Assembly (NCBI RefSeq): GCF_014648075.1
Contig: NZ_BMQK01000004.1
Coordinates: forward strand, 531,798-595,797
From: Streptomyces ruber
Lineage (GTDB): Bacteria; Actinomycetota; Actinomycetes; Streptomycetales; Streptomycetaceae
Direction of reading: 5' to 3'
DNA: 64,000 nucleotides
Made by a program: the position numbers and the translations under genes. The notes beneath the pieces are model-generated. The model worked only from the letters and a program-made list of their open reading frames with translations, was not told where the DNA came from and did no database searches. The first letter of the stretch is position 1. Every line of letters starts with the position of its first letter. Positions 25,280-34,765 of this stretch are shown here, piece after piece.

Positions 25280-26422
25280 ATGTCCACGTCCTTCTCCCCC
25301 CTCAGCATCGGCCCGCACACCGTCCGGCCGCCCGTCGTGCTCGCACCCATGGCCGGCATCACGAACGCGCCGTTCCGCACGCTGTGCCGCGAGTTCAGCG
25401 GGGGCAAAGGCCTGTTCGTGAGCGAGATGATCACGACCCGGGCGCTGGTCGAGCGCAACGAGAAGACCATGCAGCTGATCAAGTTCGACGCGAGCGAGAA
25501 GCCGCGCTCGATCCAGCTGTACGGCGTGGACCCGGCGACCGTCGGCAAGGCCGTCCGCATGATCGCGGAGGAGGGCCTCGCCGACCACATCGACCTGAAC
25601 TTCGGCTGCCCGGTCCCCAAGGTGACGCGGAAGGGCGGCGGCTCGGCCCTCCCGTACAAGCGGAACCTGCTCCGCGCGATCCTGCGCGAGGCCGTGACCG
25701 GGGCCGGTGACCTGCCCGTCACCATGAAGATGCGCAAGGGCATCGACGACGACCACATCACCTACCTCGACGCCGGCCGGATCGCCGTCGAGGAGGGCGT
25801 GACCGCGATCGCGCTGCACGGCCGCACGGCCGCCCAGCACTACGGCGGCACCGCCGACTGGGACGCCATCGCCCGGCTGAAGGAACACGTGCCGGAGATT
25901 CCCGTCCTCGGCAACGGCGACATCTGGTCGGCCGGGGACGCGCTGCGCATGGTCCGCGAGACCGGCTGCGACGGCGTGGTCGTGGGCCGCGGCTGCCTCG
26001 GCCGGCCGTGGCTGTTCGCGGACCTGGTCGCCGCGTTCGAGGGCCGTACGGAGGACATCGCGCGCCCGGCGCTGCGCGAGGTGGCCGACGTCATGGTGCG
26101 CCACGCCACGCTCCTCGGCGAGTGGCTCGGCGACGAGGCGCGCGGCGTCATCGACTTCCGCAAGCACGTGGCCTGGTACCTCAAGGGCTTCGCGGTCGGC
26201 TCCGAGATGCGCAAGCGCCTCGCGATCACCTCCTCCCTGGAGGAGCTGCGCGCCGGCCTCGACGAACTGGACCTCGACCAGCCCTGGCCGGCCGGCGCCG
26301 ACGGCCCCCGCGGCCGCACCTCCGGCAACAACCGCGTCGTCCTCCCCGACGGCTGGCTCAAGGACCCGTACGACTGCGCGGGCGTCGGCGAGGACGCGGA
26401 ACTGGACACGTCCGGCGGCTGA
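25280..26422 (+). CDS. dusB: tRNA-dihydrouridine synthase
   Basis: FMN enzyme that reduces uridine in the D-loop of tRNA, 380 aa. TIM barrel with LAPMAGITNAPFRTLC at the start, LNFGCPVPKVTRKGGGSAL with the catalytic Cys (about 109), LHGRTAAQHYGG, and GNGDIWS plus GVVVGRGCLGRPW for FMN phosphate. The C-terminal helical tRNA-binding domain covers about 250-340. The ATG at 25280 lies 7 nt after GACAAT, a leaderless layout; GTG/ATG codons upstream are less likely. Symbol assigned from the DusB/Nifr3 signature. Confidence 0.93.
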   Translation: MSTSFSPLSIGPHTVRPPVVLAPMAGITNAPFRTLCREFSGGKGLFVSEMITTRALVERNEKTMQLIKFDASEKPRSIQLYGVDPATVGKAVRMIAEEGLADHIDLNFGCPVPKVTRKGGGSALPYKRNLLRAILREAVTGAGDLPVTMKMRKGIDDDHITYLDAGRIAVEEGVTAIALHGRTAAQHYGGTADWDAIARLKEHVPEIPVLGNGDIWSAGDALRMVRETGCDGVVVGRGCLGRPWLFADLVAAFEGRTEDIARPALREVADVMVRHATLLGEWLGDEARGVIDFRKHVAWYLKGFAVGSEMRKRLAITSSLEELRAGLDELDLDQPWPAGADGPRGRTSGNNRVVLPDGWLKDPYDCAGVGEDAELDTSGG

Positions 26423-26459
26423 GCGCCCGGGAACAGGGGAGTCCCGCGCTCCCGCTCCC

Positions 26460-26815
26460 TCACGCACCCTTCACGGCGGTGAACGGCGTCGGCGGCGGCG
26501 CCGCCGAACGAGAGGCGCATGCCCGGGGGAGGGAACCGGGCCGGCTCGGGGTGGCCGGGCGCGGTTCGCGCCCGGGTCAGGCACCCCGTACGGCGGTGAG
26601 CAGCGCCGACGGCGGCGCGGCCGGGCGAGCAGCGCATCGCAGGGGGCGCAGGGGGACCGGACCGGCCCCGGGCGAGCGCGGCCCGTGTCCGGGTCAGGCG
26701 CCCCCGACCGCCGTCAGCAGCGCCGACGGCGGCGCGGCCGGGCGAGCAGCGCATCGCAGGGGGCGCAGGGGGGACCGGACCGGCGCCGGGCGGCCGAGCG
26801 CGGCCCGTGTCCGGG
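26460..26815. repeat. tandem array of about 117-122-bp units copied from the 3' end of the adjacent glycosidase gene
   Basis: The sequence around the glycosidase stop (26816) recurs at 26694, 26577 and, more decayed, at 26460. Spacings are 122, 117 and 117 bp. Each unit carries the complement of the gene's last codons (SALLTAVGGA and stop) followed by about 80 bp with a shared CGCAGGGGG(C)GCAGGGG-type core. The units closest to the gene are nearly identical; the outermost is diverged. The array fills the space between dusB and the glycosidase gene (convergent). Confidence 0.85.
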
Positions 26816-28756
26816 TCAGGCGCCCCCGACCGCCGTCAGCAGCGCCAGTGGCGCCGCCGCCGAGCGGGACTCGCGTACGCAGGCGTGCGGGTACGGGACC
26901 GGCTCCGCGTGGCCGGCGCGGTCGTAGCCGGCGAGCACCTCCGGCAGGCGGTGGCCCGTCGCCGTCGCCGCGTCCACCAGGCCGTGCGCGACCGCGCGGG
27001 CCTCGTCGTGCAGTCCGTAGCGGGCCAGGCCCAGGGTGATGAGCGCGTTGTCGTGGGGCCAGACCGAACCGCGGTGGTACGACAGCGGGTGGTACGCCGC
27101 CTGCCCGGCGGCCAGCGTGCGCACGCCCCAGCCGGAGAAGAAGTCGGGCTCCAGCAGCCGGCGGCCGACCAGTTCCCCGTACTCCTTGTCCAGCAGGCCC
27201 GACCACAGCAGGTGGCCCGCGTCGGAGGCGAGCGCGTTGACGTGGCGGCCGTCGCCGTCCAGGGCCAGCGCGGGGAAGGAGAGCTCGGCCATCCAGAAGT
27301 CCCGCTGGAAACGGTCGCGCAGGTCCGCCGCCGCCTGTTCGAGCAGCGCCGCGTACACCTCGTCGTCCCACACCGTGCGGGCGAGCTGGGCGGTGCGGCG
27401 CAGCGCGTCGTACGCGTAGCCCTGCGCGCCCGCCGCCATCACCGGGCCGGTGGGACGGTCGCCGTCCGCCGAGCAGATGGCGCCCGGGGAGTCCTTCCAG
27501 TTCTGGTTGGCGAGGCCGCCCCGGTCCGCGCGGTACACCAGGTACCCGCGTGAGGTGAGCCCGCCGTGGTCCAGCATCCAGCCGATCGCCGCCCGCGCGT
27601 GCGATTCCAGGCGGCGGGCCAGTGCCGCGTCGCCGGTGTGCTCCACGTACGCGCCGAGGAGCACCAGGAAGAGCGGGGTCGCGTCCACCGAGCCGTAGTA
27701 GCGCCCGTACGGCACCTGCCCGAAGTGGGCCAGCTCCCCGTGCCGCACCTCGTGCACGATCTTCCCCGGCTGCGCCACCTCGCCCGCCCCGGTCCCGGTC
27801 GCCTGGGTGGCGGCCAGCGCGGGCAGCGTGGCGGCGGCGAGGTCCGGGCGGTAGGGAAGCGCGAAGAGGGAGGTCAGCAGCGCGTCGCGGCCGAGCAGGG
27901 TGAGGAACCAGGGCGCCCCGGCCGCCGGGACGCGCAGGGCCTCGCCGTCCGGGCCGGTCGCGGGCACCTGGAGCGCGGCGAGGTCGGACAGCCCGCGCGC
28001 ACAGGCCGCCGCGAGCTCCGGCCACCCCGTCGGGAAGGGCACGCCCTCCGCGAACTCCGCCTCCAGCGCCCGCAGCCGCTCGCGCGCCGCGGACGGGGAC
28101 GGCGGCACGTCCGCCGCACCGTCCGTGCCGTGCGGCCGGGCGGCGACCCGCAGCGCCACCTCGGCGGACCCGTGCGGCTCCAGCCGCAGGGTCCAGACCA
28201 GGCGCCGGGCGCCCGTGCCCGTCTCCTCCACACCGTCCGGCGCGGGTTCGGCCGTGACGGTGGTGGAGGAGCGCCAGTCCGCGCGCTGGTAGCCGAACTC
28301 GACCCCCTCGTCGAGCACCTTCCGGGACCGTACGGCACCGGTCTTGGTGTACGTACGGTGGTCCGAGCGCAGCTCGAACTGGTCCGTGAAGTCGGCGTCC
28401 GCGGTCACCGCGATCCGCACCGTCGTGGGCACCGAACGGTTGCTCGTCACCCGCACCGCCTCCACCAGCGCGCCCTCGGCGACGGCCTGTTCACGGAAGA
28501 GCGTGTACGCGGGCGGCTCCTGACGGCCGCCGCGCGGTACGAGCACACAGCGCGCGGTGTCGCCGTCGCCCACCGGGGTGAGCGCCTCCGGGACGGCACC
28601 GTCCACGGTGAGCTGCCAGCGGCTGAGGTGCCGGGCGTCCCGTACGAACAGCCCGTCCGGCGCGGAGCCGCCGCCGCGCACCCCGCTGATGTCCCCGCCG
28701 TCCCCCACGGCCAGGAACGTATCGCCGCGCACGAGCAGATGCTGCCGGTCCGTCAT
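26816..28756 (-). CDS. glycogen debranching-type enzyme (amylo-alpha-1,6-glucosidase family)
   Basis: 646 aa. N-terminal GDE_N_bis-like beta domain (about 1-210: HLLVRGDTFLAVGDGGDISG, then GLFVRDARHLSRW). C-terminal (alpha/alpha)6 barrel of the GH-G clan with WFLTLLGRDALLTSL, the catalytic-acid region GSVDATPLFLVLLGAYV, and SYHRGSVWPHDNALIT. The ATG overlaps the stop of the upstream glycosidase (ATGA), so the two are coupled. Likely hydrolyses alpha-glucosidic or related branch linkages in the cytosol; the exact substrate is unknown. Its 3' end is copied in tandem downstream. Confidence 0.85.
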   Translation of the reverse strand: MTDRQHLLVRGDTFLAVGDGGDISGVRGGGSAPDGLFVRDARHLSRWQLTVDGAVPEALTPVGDGDTARCVLVPRGGRQEPPAYTLFREQAVAEGALVEAVRVTSNRSVPTTVRIAVTADADFTDQFELRSDHRTYTKTGAVRSRKVLDEGVEFGYQRADWRSSTTVTAEPAPDGVEETGTGARRLVWTLRLEPHGSAEVALRVAARPHGTDGAADVPPSPSAARERLRALEAEFAEGVPFPTGWPELAAACARGLSDLAALQVPATGPDGEALRVPAAGAPWFLTLLGRDALLTSLFALPYRPDLAAATLPALAATQATGTGAGEVAQPGKIVHEVRHGELAHFGQVPYGRYYGSVDATPLFLVLLGAYVEHTGDAALARRLESHARAAIGWMLDHGGLTSRGYLVYRADRGGLANQNWKDSPGAICSADGDRPTGPVMAAGAQGYAYDALRRTAQLARTVWDDEVYAALLEQAAADLRDRFQRDFWMAELSFPALALDGDGRHVNALASDAGHLLWSGLLDKEYGELVGRRLLEPDFFSGWGVRTLAAGQAAYHPLSYHRGSVWPHDNALITLGLARYGLHDEARAVAHGLVDAATATGHRLPEVLAGYDRAGHAEPVPYPHACVRESRSAAAPLALLTAVGGA

Positions 28757-30267
28757 CCCCGTTCCTCTTCCTTCTCGCTGCTGTCGCCGTACGTGTCGGG
28801 TCCGAGGGGCACGCTGTCCTGCGGTGCCTCGTGGAGCAGGTCGAGCGTGAGCGCGGCGGTCCAGCCGAAGCCGGTCGTCCCGCAGGCCGCGCCGGTGTAC
28901 GGGTCCACGTACTCCGCGAACCCGGACGCGCCGGCCGTGCGCAGGAAGTCCTCCCGCAGCGCGTCGGCCCGCGCGCGCTCGCCGTGCAGCCGCAGCCCGC
29001 GCTCCAGCAGCCAGGCCGTGTTGAACCAGGCCGGGCCGCGCCAGTACCGGTGCCGGTCGAAGGCCTCGCCGGTGAGGTCGTAGCTGGGGACGAGCCGGGC
29101 CGCGCCGCCGAGGCCGAAGTGCGGCCCGCACGCCGTGCGGACGAGGGCGCGGGCGACGGTGCGCGGCAGGGTGGGCAGCAGCAGCGGGATCAGACCGGAG
29201 ACGCTCCGCTCGGGGACGAGGGCGCCGGACGGCCTTGCTCCGGGCGCGGCCCCGTACACGTCCCGGCAGAGGAACATTCCCTCCGCCGGGTCCCACAGCC
29301 GGTCCACCAGAGCCGTCGTGAGCCGCTCCGCGCGCGCGTGGCGGGCCGTGCCCGTCGCGCCGAGCTCCTTGGCGATCCGGGCCAGCGCGTGCTCGGAGGC
29401 GATCAGCAGGGCGTTGAAGGCGGGGTCCTCCACCGCGAAGCCGACCGGCCGGGCGCCCGGACGGTCGCTGTACCCCCGCTCCCGGTAATCCGCCGCCAGC
29501 CGCACGTACCGCCCGTAGTCCAGGTCCGTCGGCCGGTCCTCGGGCGCGCCGTGCGCCAGGTCGGCGCGGCGGAAGGAGCGGGCCGGGGCCGGGACCACCC
29601 GGGACAGCGGGGCGTCCCAGCAGGGGGAGTTGTCCATGCCCTGCTCCCACGGGTGCACCACGGAGGCCAGGCCGCCCCCGCCCAGGTCGCGGCGGTGCAG
29701 CAGGTAGCGGTGCCAGGCGGCCAGCCGCGGATACACCCGGGGCAGGAAGCCGCGGGCCCGGGACAGACCGGGATCGGCCCGGTGCACCAGCCACGCGGCG
29801 AGCGCGTGCACCGGTGGCTGCACGATGCCCGAGGTCTGTACGGTGCGCGGGGCGCCCGCGGTGCGCCCCGCGGCCGAGGAGCGCCAGAAGTCCGGGCTCG
29901 GGAAGTAGGCGTCGAGGGGCACGGAGGGGTTGAAGACGATGTGCGGGATCCGGCCGTCGCCCCACTGGGCGGCGAGCAGCGTCTCCAGTTCCGTCTGGGC
30001 CCGTAACGGCGACAGACGGCGCAGCCCGATCGCGATGAACGCCGAGTCCCAGGACCACTGGTGCGGGTACAGGCCGCGGGACGGCACCGTGGAGGTCCCC
30101 GTCCAGTTGGCGTCCAGCACCGCCGCCGCTCTGGCGCCCAGCGGTCCGGAGGGTCCTGACGGGTCGTACGGCGGGGCGCATGACGGGTCGTATACGGCCA
30201 GGTCCGGCGTCGGAGCAGGACCCGTGGGGGCCGTACGGCGTGCGGTCAGCTGGGTGGTGCGGTCCAC
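28753..30267 (-). CDS. MGH1-type (GH63-like) glycosidase
   Basis: 504 aa, cytosolic, an (alpha/alpha)6 barrel. Diagnostic stretches: GLYPHQWSWDSAFIAIG near 66-82, WGDGRIPHIVFNP, SGIVQPPVHALAAW and RYWRGPAWFNTAWLLERGL near the C-terminus; these match mannosylglycerate hydrolase-like and GH63 enzymes. GTG 30267 has GGGGAG 6 nt upstream. First gene of a two-gene operon with the debranching-type enzyme and divergent from a ROK regulator. Candidate substrates are glucosyl- or mannosylglycerate or alpha-oligosaccharides; unproven. Confidence 0.8.
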   Translation of the reverse strand: MDRTTQLTARRTAPTGPAPTPDLAVYDPSCAPPYDPSGPSGPLGARAAAVLDANWTGTSTVPSRGLYPHQWSWDSAFIAIGLRRLSPLRAQTELETLLAAQWGDGRIPHIVFNPSVPLDAYFPSPDFWRSSAAGRTAGAPRTVQTSGIVQPPVHALAAWLVHRADPGLSRARGFLPRVYPRLAAWHRYLLHRRDLGGGGLASVVHPWEQGMDNSPCWDAPLSRVVPAPARSFRRADLAHGAPEDRPTDLDYGRYVRLAADYRERGYSDRPGARPVGFAVEDPAFNALLIASEHALARIAKELGATGTARHARAERLTTALVDRLWDPAEGMFLCRDVYGAAPGARPSGALVPERSVSGLIPLLLPTLPRTVARALVRTACGPHFGLGGAARLVPSYDLTGEAFDRHRYWRGPAWFNTAWLLERGLRLHGERARADALREDFLRTAGASGFAEYVDPYTGAACGTTGFGWTAALTLDLLHEAPQDSVPLGPDTYGDSSEKEEERG

Positions 30268-30320
30268 GCGGGGCTCCCCGAGGGGTTCGATCCGGCCGGT
30301 TCGGCGGTGGCTACCATAGG

Positions 30321-30336
30321 GTTACGTCTAGTTAAC
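30321..30336. promoter_or_regulatory. inverted repeat between glycosidase operon and ROK gene
   Basis: GTTA-N8-TAAC at 30321-30336 in an AT-rich stretch (30310-30370) between the divergent genes. A plausible operator for the ROK protein, by position only. Confidence 0.4.
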
Positions 30337-30386
30337 ACGCAAAACCCAATATGTAATGCAGAGTTGAGGAACGCAAGGGGGTGTAT

Positions 30387-31607
30387 ATGAGCGGACAGGT
30401 CGCCAAGGCGGGCGGACGAGCCGGTTCCGGGGATCTGCTCGCCCTGGTGCGCAGCGGACGGGCCACCACGCGCGGAGCGCTCCAGCAGGCCACGGGGCTG
30501 TCCCGGGCCACGGTCGGCCAGCGCCTGGACCGGCTCTTCCGGGCCGGCTGGCTGCGCGAGGGCGCCGGCGGGCCGGTGGACTCCCCGCTCGGCGGACGTC
30601 CCTCGATCACCCTCGAGTTCGACGACGAGCACGCCGTCGTCCTCGCCGCCGACCTGGACACCCGGCACGCCCGCGCCGCGGTCCTCTCGCTCTCCGGTGA
30701 GGTCCAGGCCGAGCACTCGGGCGCGCTGGACGTGGAGGACGGGCCCGGGGCCGTCCTGGACCGGCTCGGCCGCTGGTTCGGGGCGCTGCTGGAGAAGGCG
30801 GGGCGGCGGGCGGACGAGGTCTGCGGCATCGGGCTGGCCGTGCCCGGCCCCGTGGACACGGACACCGGGCGCGTCGTCCAGCCGCCGATCATGCCCGGCT
30901 GGGACGGTCACGACCTGTGCGGCGGTCTGGCCCGCGCCTTCGCCGAGCACGCGGGCGGGCGGGCGGACACGGTCGTCCTCGTCGACAACGACGCCAACCT
31001 CATGGCGTACGGCGAACAGCGCGCCGGCTACCCGGACTGCTCGGCCTTCGCCCTGGTCAAGGTGTCGACCGGCATCGGCGCGGGAGTCGTCGTCGACGGC
31101 ACGATCTACCGGGGGATCGACGGGGGCGCCGGGGACATAGGCCACATCCGCGTTCCCGACGGCGCCGACGCGCTGTGCAGGTGCGGTTCCCACGGCTGTC
31201 TGGCCGCCGTGGCGAGCGGCGGCGCCGTGGCGCGGCGGCTGGCCGCGGCGGGCGTGCCCGCGGCCTCGGGCTCGGACGTGCGCGATCTGCTGACGGCCGG
31301 TCACCCGGAGACGGCGGCGCTCGCGCGGGAGGCGGGGCGCCGGGTCGGCGAGGTCCTCGCGACGGTGGTGACCCTGCTCAATCCGGGCGTTCTGATGATC
31401 GCCGGAGATCTGGCCGGAACGCCGTTCCTCACGGGGGTGCGGGAGCTGCTGTACCAGCGGGCGCTGCCCCGCTCCACCGCGCACCTCGACGTGGTGACCT
31501 CGCGGCTGGGGGAGCGGGCCGGGCTGATCGGGGCGGGAGCGCTGGTCGTGGAGCACCTGTACGCACCGCGGCGGGCCGAGGAGCGGCTGGCGGCGCTGGG
31601 CTTCTGA
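30387..31607 (+). CDS. ROK family transcriptional regulator
   Basis: 406-aa sugar-responsive regulator. An N-terminal MarR/DeoR-like winged helix (about 15-75, LSRATVGQRLDRLFRAGWL) is fused to a ROK sugar-kinase fold. It has the ATP-loop-like LAADLDTRHARAAVL, DNDANLMAYGE, and the zinc motif CRCGSHGC, typical of ROK repressors. Start ATG 30387 has AAGGGG about 6 nt upstream; GTG 30381 is the alternative. Divergent from the glycosidase operon and the likely regulator of it. A strong hairpin terminator follows. Confidence 0.9.
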   Translation: MSGQVAKAGGRAGSGDLLALVRSGRATTRGALQQATGLSRATVGQRLDRLFRAGWLREGAGGPVDSPLGGRPSITLEFDDEHAVVLAADLDTRHARAAVLSLSGEVQAEHSGALDVEDGPGAVLDRLGRWFGALLEKAGRRADEVCGIGLAVPGPVDTDTGRVVQPPIMPGWDGHDLCGGLARAFAEHAGGRADTVVLVDNDANLMAYGEQRAGYPDCSAFALVKVSTGIGAGVVVDGTIYRGIDGGAGDIGHIRVPDGADALCRCGSHGCLAAVASGGAVARRLAAAGVPAASGSDVRDLLTAGHPETAALAREAGRRVGEVLATVVTLLNPGVLMIAGDLAGTPFLTGVRELLYQRALPRSTAHLDVVTSRLGERAGLIGAGALVVEHLYAPRRAEERLAALGF

Positions 31608-31737
31608 CGTGACGGGAGGGTTTCGGCCCGCGTCACGGTCCGCATGGTGGGACGCGCCTCCGCCGGACGGCGTGATTCTCGCCACGCCTGTTAGGGCTTA
31701 CGCTCAGATGAGCGGATCTCGGGGGAGTGTGGAGCTT

Positions 31738-31766
31738 CAAAGTGTGGCACTGGGTGCCACACTTTG
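31738..31766. terminator. strong hairpin after the ROK gene
   Basis: CAAAGTGTGGCAC (31738-31750) pairs perfectly with 31754-31766 around a TGG loop; a 13-bp stem. It lies 130 bp after the ROK stop and 250 bp before ppdK, so it could also be an operator of ppdK. Confidence 0.65.
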
Positions 31767-32017
31767 ATCGTTCACCGAATGAACTCAATCGTGTTAAATG
31801 CCGCTCACATGAGCAGTGCGGAGGATCTACGAGAGTAGATTCATTCGAGGGTTGAACGCACGGCAGTGCACTTCCTTGCCAAGCCTTGACTTTCGATCTG
31901 CTGGCGCGCGACGGGTTACAGGCACATGACGCACGAGTGGACGTACCCAGACGCCTTTGATCTGGGTATGTTCCTCGCCGTCAGGGCAGCCACCGCGTCC
32001 TCGAGGAGTTGGGACCC
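31767..32017 (+). other. ppdK upstream region
   Basis: 250 bp without a gene. It is AT-richer than the average and contains TTGACT near 31885 and TTTGATCTGGGTATGTTCC near 31959-31977. Either could be part of the ppdK promoter, but no complete -35/-10 pair with normal spacing stands out. GAGGAG at 32003-32008 is the ribosome-binding site. Confidence 0.35.
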
Positions 32018-34765
32018 GTGTCGGAAAACAAAGATCCCCACGTGCGCCAGACGGCTCAGAGTGTTGAGGGCGTGAAGTTCGTCTATGACTTCACCGAGGG
32101 CAACAAGGACCTCAAGGACCTGCTCGGCGGCAAGGGAGCGAACCTCGCCGAGATGACCAATCTCGGCCTCCCCGTCCCTCCCGGCTTCACCATCACCACC
32201 GAGGCCTGCAAGGTCTACCTCGACAGCGGCGCGGAGCCGGTGGCACTCCGTGACGAGGTGAGCAGGCACCTCGCCGCCCTTGAGGAGAGGATGGGGAAGA
32301 AGCTCGGCCAGGCCGACAACCCCCTCCTCGTGTCGGTCCGTTCCGGGGCGAAGTTCTCCATGCCGGGCATGATGGACACCGTCCTGAACATCGGCCTCTC
32401 CGACGCGTCGGTCCAGGGGCTGGCCGAGCAGGCCGGCGACGACCGCTTCGCGTGGGACTCCTACCGCCGCCTCATCCAGATGTTCGGCAAGACCGTCCTC
32501 GGCGTCGACGGCGACCTCTTCGAGGACGCGCTGGAGGCGGCCAAGGAGGCCAAGCAGGTCACGGACGACACGGAGCTGGCGGCGGCGGACCTGAAGAAGC
32601 TGGTCGCCCGGTTCAAGAAGATCGTCCAGACCGAGGCGGGCCGTGACTTCCCGCAGGACCCGCGCGAGCAGATGGACCTCGCCATCAAGGCGGTCTTCGA
32701 CTCGTGGAACGGCGACCGCGCCAAGCTCTACCGCCGCCAGGAGCGCATCCCGCACGACCTCGGCACCGCGGTCAACATCTGCTCGATGGTCTTCGGCAAC
32801 CTGGGCCCGGACTCCGGCACGGGTGTGGCGTTCACCCGCGACCCCGCCTCCGGCCACCAGGGCGTGTACGGCGACTACCTGCAGAACGCGCAGGGCGAGG
32901 ACGTCGTGGCGGGCATCCGCAACACGGTCCAGCTCGCCGACCTGGAGCGCATCGACAAGACGTCGTACGACCGGCTCATGCAGATCATGGAGACCCTGGA
33001 GAACCACTACAAGGATCTCTGCGACATCGAGTTCACCATCGAGCGCGGGCAGCTGTGGATGCTCCAGACGCGGGTGGGCAAGCGCACGGCGGGCGCGGCC
33101 TTCCGGATCGCGCTGCAGCTGGTGGACCAGGGGCTGATCGACGAGACGGAGGCGCTCCAGCGCGTCAACGGGGCCCAGCTCGCCCAGCTGATGTTCCCCC
33201 GCTTCGACGAGCAGGCGAGGAGCGAGCAGGTCGGCCGGGGCATCGCGGCCTCGCCGGGCGCGGCGGTCGGCAAGGCGGTCTTCGACTCGTACACGGCCGT
33301 GAAGTGGTCCCGTTCCGGCGAGAAGGTCATCCTGATCCGCCGGGAGACCAACCCCGACGACCTGGACGGCATGATCGCGGCCGAGGGCATCCTCACCTCG
33401 CGCGGCGGCAAGACCTCCCACGCGGCGGTGGTGGCCCGCGGCATGGGCAAGACGTGCGTGTGCGGCGCGGAGGAGCTGGAGGTCGACACCAAGCGCCGCC
33501 GCATGACGGTGCCGGGCGGCCGGGTCGTCGAGGAGGGCGACGTCATCTCGATCGACGGCTCGACGGGCAGGGTGTACCTGGGCGAGGTCCCGGTCGTGCC
33601 CTCCCCGGTGGTCGAGTACTTCGAGGGCCGGATGCACGCGGGCGCCGACGACGCCGACGAGCTGGTGGAGGCGGTCCACCGCATCATGGCGTTCGCCGAC
33701 CGCAAGCGCCGGCTGCGCGTCCGGGCCAACGCCGACAACGCCGAGGACGCGCTGCGGGCCCGCCGCTTCGGCGCCCAGGGCATCGGCCTCTGCCGTACGG
33801 AGCACATGTTCCTCGGCGACCGGCGCGAACTGGTGGAGCGTCTGATCCTCGCGGACACGGAGAAGGAGCGCGAGGAGTCCCTGAAGCAGCTCCTGCCCCT
33901 CCAGAAGCGGGACTTCGTGGAGCTCTTCGAGGCGATGGACGGCCTCCCGGTCACCGTCCGCCTCCTCGACCCGCCGCTGCACGAGTTCCTGCCCGACATC
34001 ACGGAGCTGTCGGTCCGGGTGGCGCTCGCCGAGTCCCGCAAGGAACCGCACGAGAACGAGCTGCGCCTGCTCCAGGCGGTGCACCGGCTGCACGAGCAGA
34101 ACCCGATGCTGGGCCTGCGCGGCGTGCGCCTGGGCCTCGTCATCCCCGGCCTGTTCACCATGCAGGTGCGGGCGATCGCGGAGGCGGCGGCCGAGCGGAA
34201 GGCCGCGAAGGGCGACCCGCGCGCCGAGATCATGATCCCGCTCGTGGGCACCGTCCAGGAGCTGGAGATCGTGCGCGAGGAGGCGGACCAGGTCATCGCG
34301 GAGGTCCAGGAGGCGACGGGCACGGCGCTGAAGCTGGCCATCGGCACGATGATCGAACTGCCGCGCGCCGCGCTGACGGCGGGCCAGATCGCGGAGGCCG
34401 CGGAGTTCTTCTCCTTCGGCACGAACGACCTGACCCAGACGGTCTGGGGCTTCAGCCGGGACGACGTGGAGGCCTCGTTCTTCACGGCCTACCTGGAGAA
34501 GGGCATCTTCGGTGTCAGCCCCTTCGAGACGATCGACAAGGACGGCGTCGGCTCCCTGGTGAGCTCCGCGGCCAGGGCGGGCCGCGCCACCCGCCCCGAC
34601 CTCAAACTCGGCGTCTGCGGCGAGCACGGCGGCGACCCGGAGTCGGTCCACTTCTTCCACGAGGTGGGACTCGACTACGTCTCCTGCTCCCCGTTCCGCA
34701 TCCCGGTGGCGCGGCTGGAGGCGGGCCGGGCGGCGACGCGGTCACCGGGCAGCGACCACCGTTAG
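32018..34765 (+). CDS. ppdK: pyruvate, phosphate dikinase
   Basis: Interconverts pyruvate + ATP + Pi and phosphoenolpyruvate + AMP + PPi; 915 aa, the full family length. The N-terminal ATP-grasp domain begins KFVYDFTEGN and holds GGKGANLAEMTNLGLPVPPG. The swivelling phospho-His domain has GGKTSHAAVVARGMGKTCVCG (His near 452). The C-terminal PEP/pyruvate barrel ends with FGTNDLTQ and GVCGEHGGDP with the catalytic Cys. GTG 32018 is chosen because GAGGAG lies 9 nt upstream and it gives the SENKDP start I recall for Streptomyces. Confidence 0.97.
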   Translation: MSENKDPHVRQTAQSVEGVKFVYDFTEGNKDLKDLLGGKGANLAEMTNLGLPVPPGFTITTEACKVYLDSGAEPVALRDEVSRHLAALEERMGKKLGQADNPLLVSVRSGAKFSMPGMMDTVLNIGLSDASVQGLAEQAGDDRFAWDSYRRLIQMFGKTVLGVDGDLFEDALEAAKEAKQVTDDTELAAADLKKLVARFKKIVQTEAGRDFPQDPREQMDLAIKAVFDSWNGDRAKLYRRQERIPHDLGTAVNICSMVFGNLGPDSGTGVAFTRDPASGHQGVYGDYLQNAQGEDVVAGIRNTVQLADLERIDKTSYDRLMQIMETLENHYKDLCDIEFTIERGQLWMLQTRVGKRTAGAAFRIALQLVDQGLIDETEALQRVNGAQLAQLMFPRFDEQARSEQVGRGIAASPGAAVGKAVFDSYTAVKWSRSGEKVILIRRETNPDDLDGMIAAEGILTSRGGKTSHAAVVARGMGKTCVCGAEELEVDTKRRRMTVPGGRVVEEGDVISIDGSTGRVYLGEVPVVPSPVVEYFEGRMHAGADDADELVEAVHRIMAFADRKRRLRVRANADNAEDALRARRFGAQGIGLCRTEHMFLGDRRELVERLILADTEKEREESLKQLLPLQKRDFVELFEAMDGLPVTVRLLDPPLHEFLPDITELSVRVALAESRKEPHENELRLLQAVHRLHEQNPMLGLRGVRLGLVIPGLFTMQVRAIAEAAAERKAAKGDPRAEIMIPLVGTVQELEIVREEADQVIAEVQEATGTALKLAIGTMIELPRAALTAGQIAEAAEFFSFGTNDLTQTVWGFSRDDVEASFFTAYLEKGIFGVSPFETIDKDGVGSLVSSAARAGRATRPDLKLGVCGEHGGDPESVHFFHEVGLDYVSCSPFRIPVARLEAGRAATRSPGSDHR

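Noticed and set aside
26694..28025. Open frame running through the tandem repeats and the glycosidase gene
   Set aside because: It is an off-frame reading of the glycosidase gene; its C-terminal part is just the repeat units.
31916..34660. Very long open frame antisense to ppdK
   Set aside because: It is rich in Arg, Val, Leu and His in a pattern typical of shadow frames of GC-rich genes, lacks family motifs, and lies wholly over a clear ppdK.
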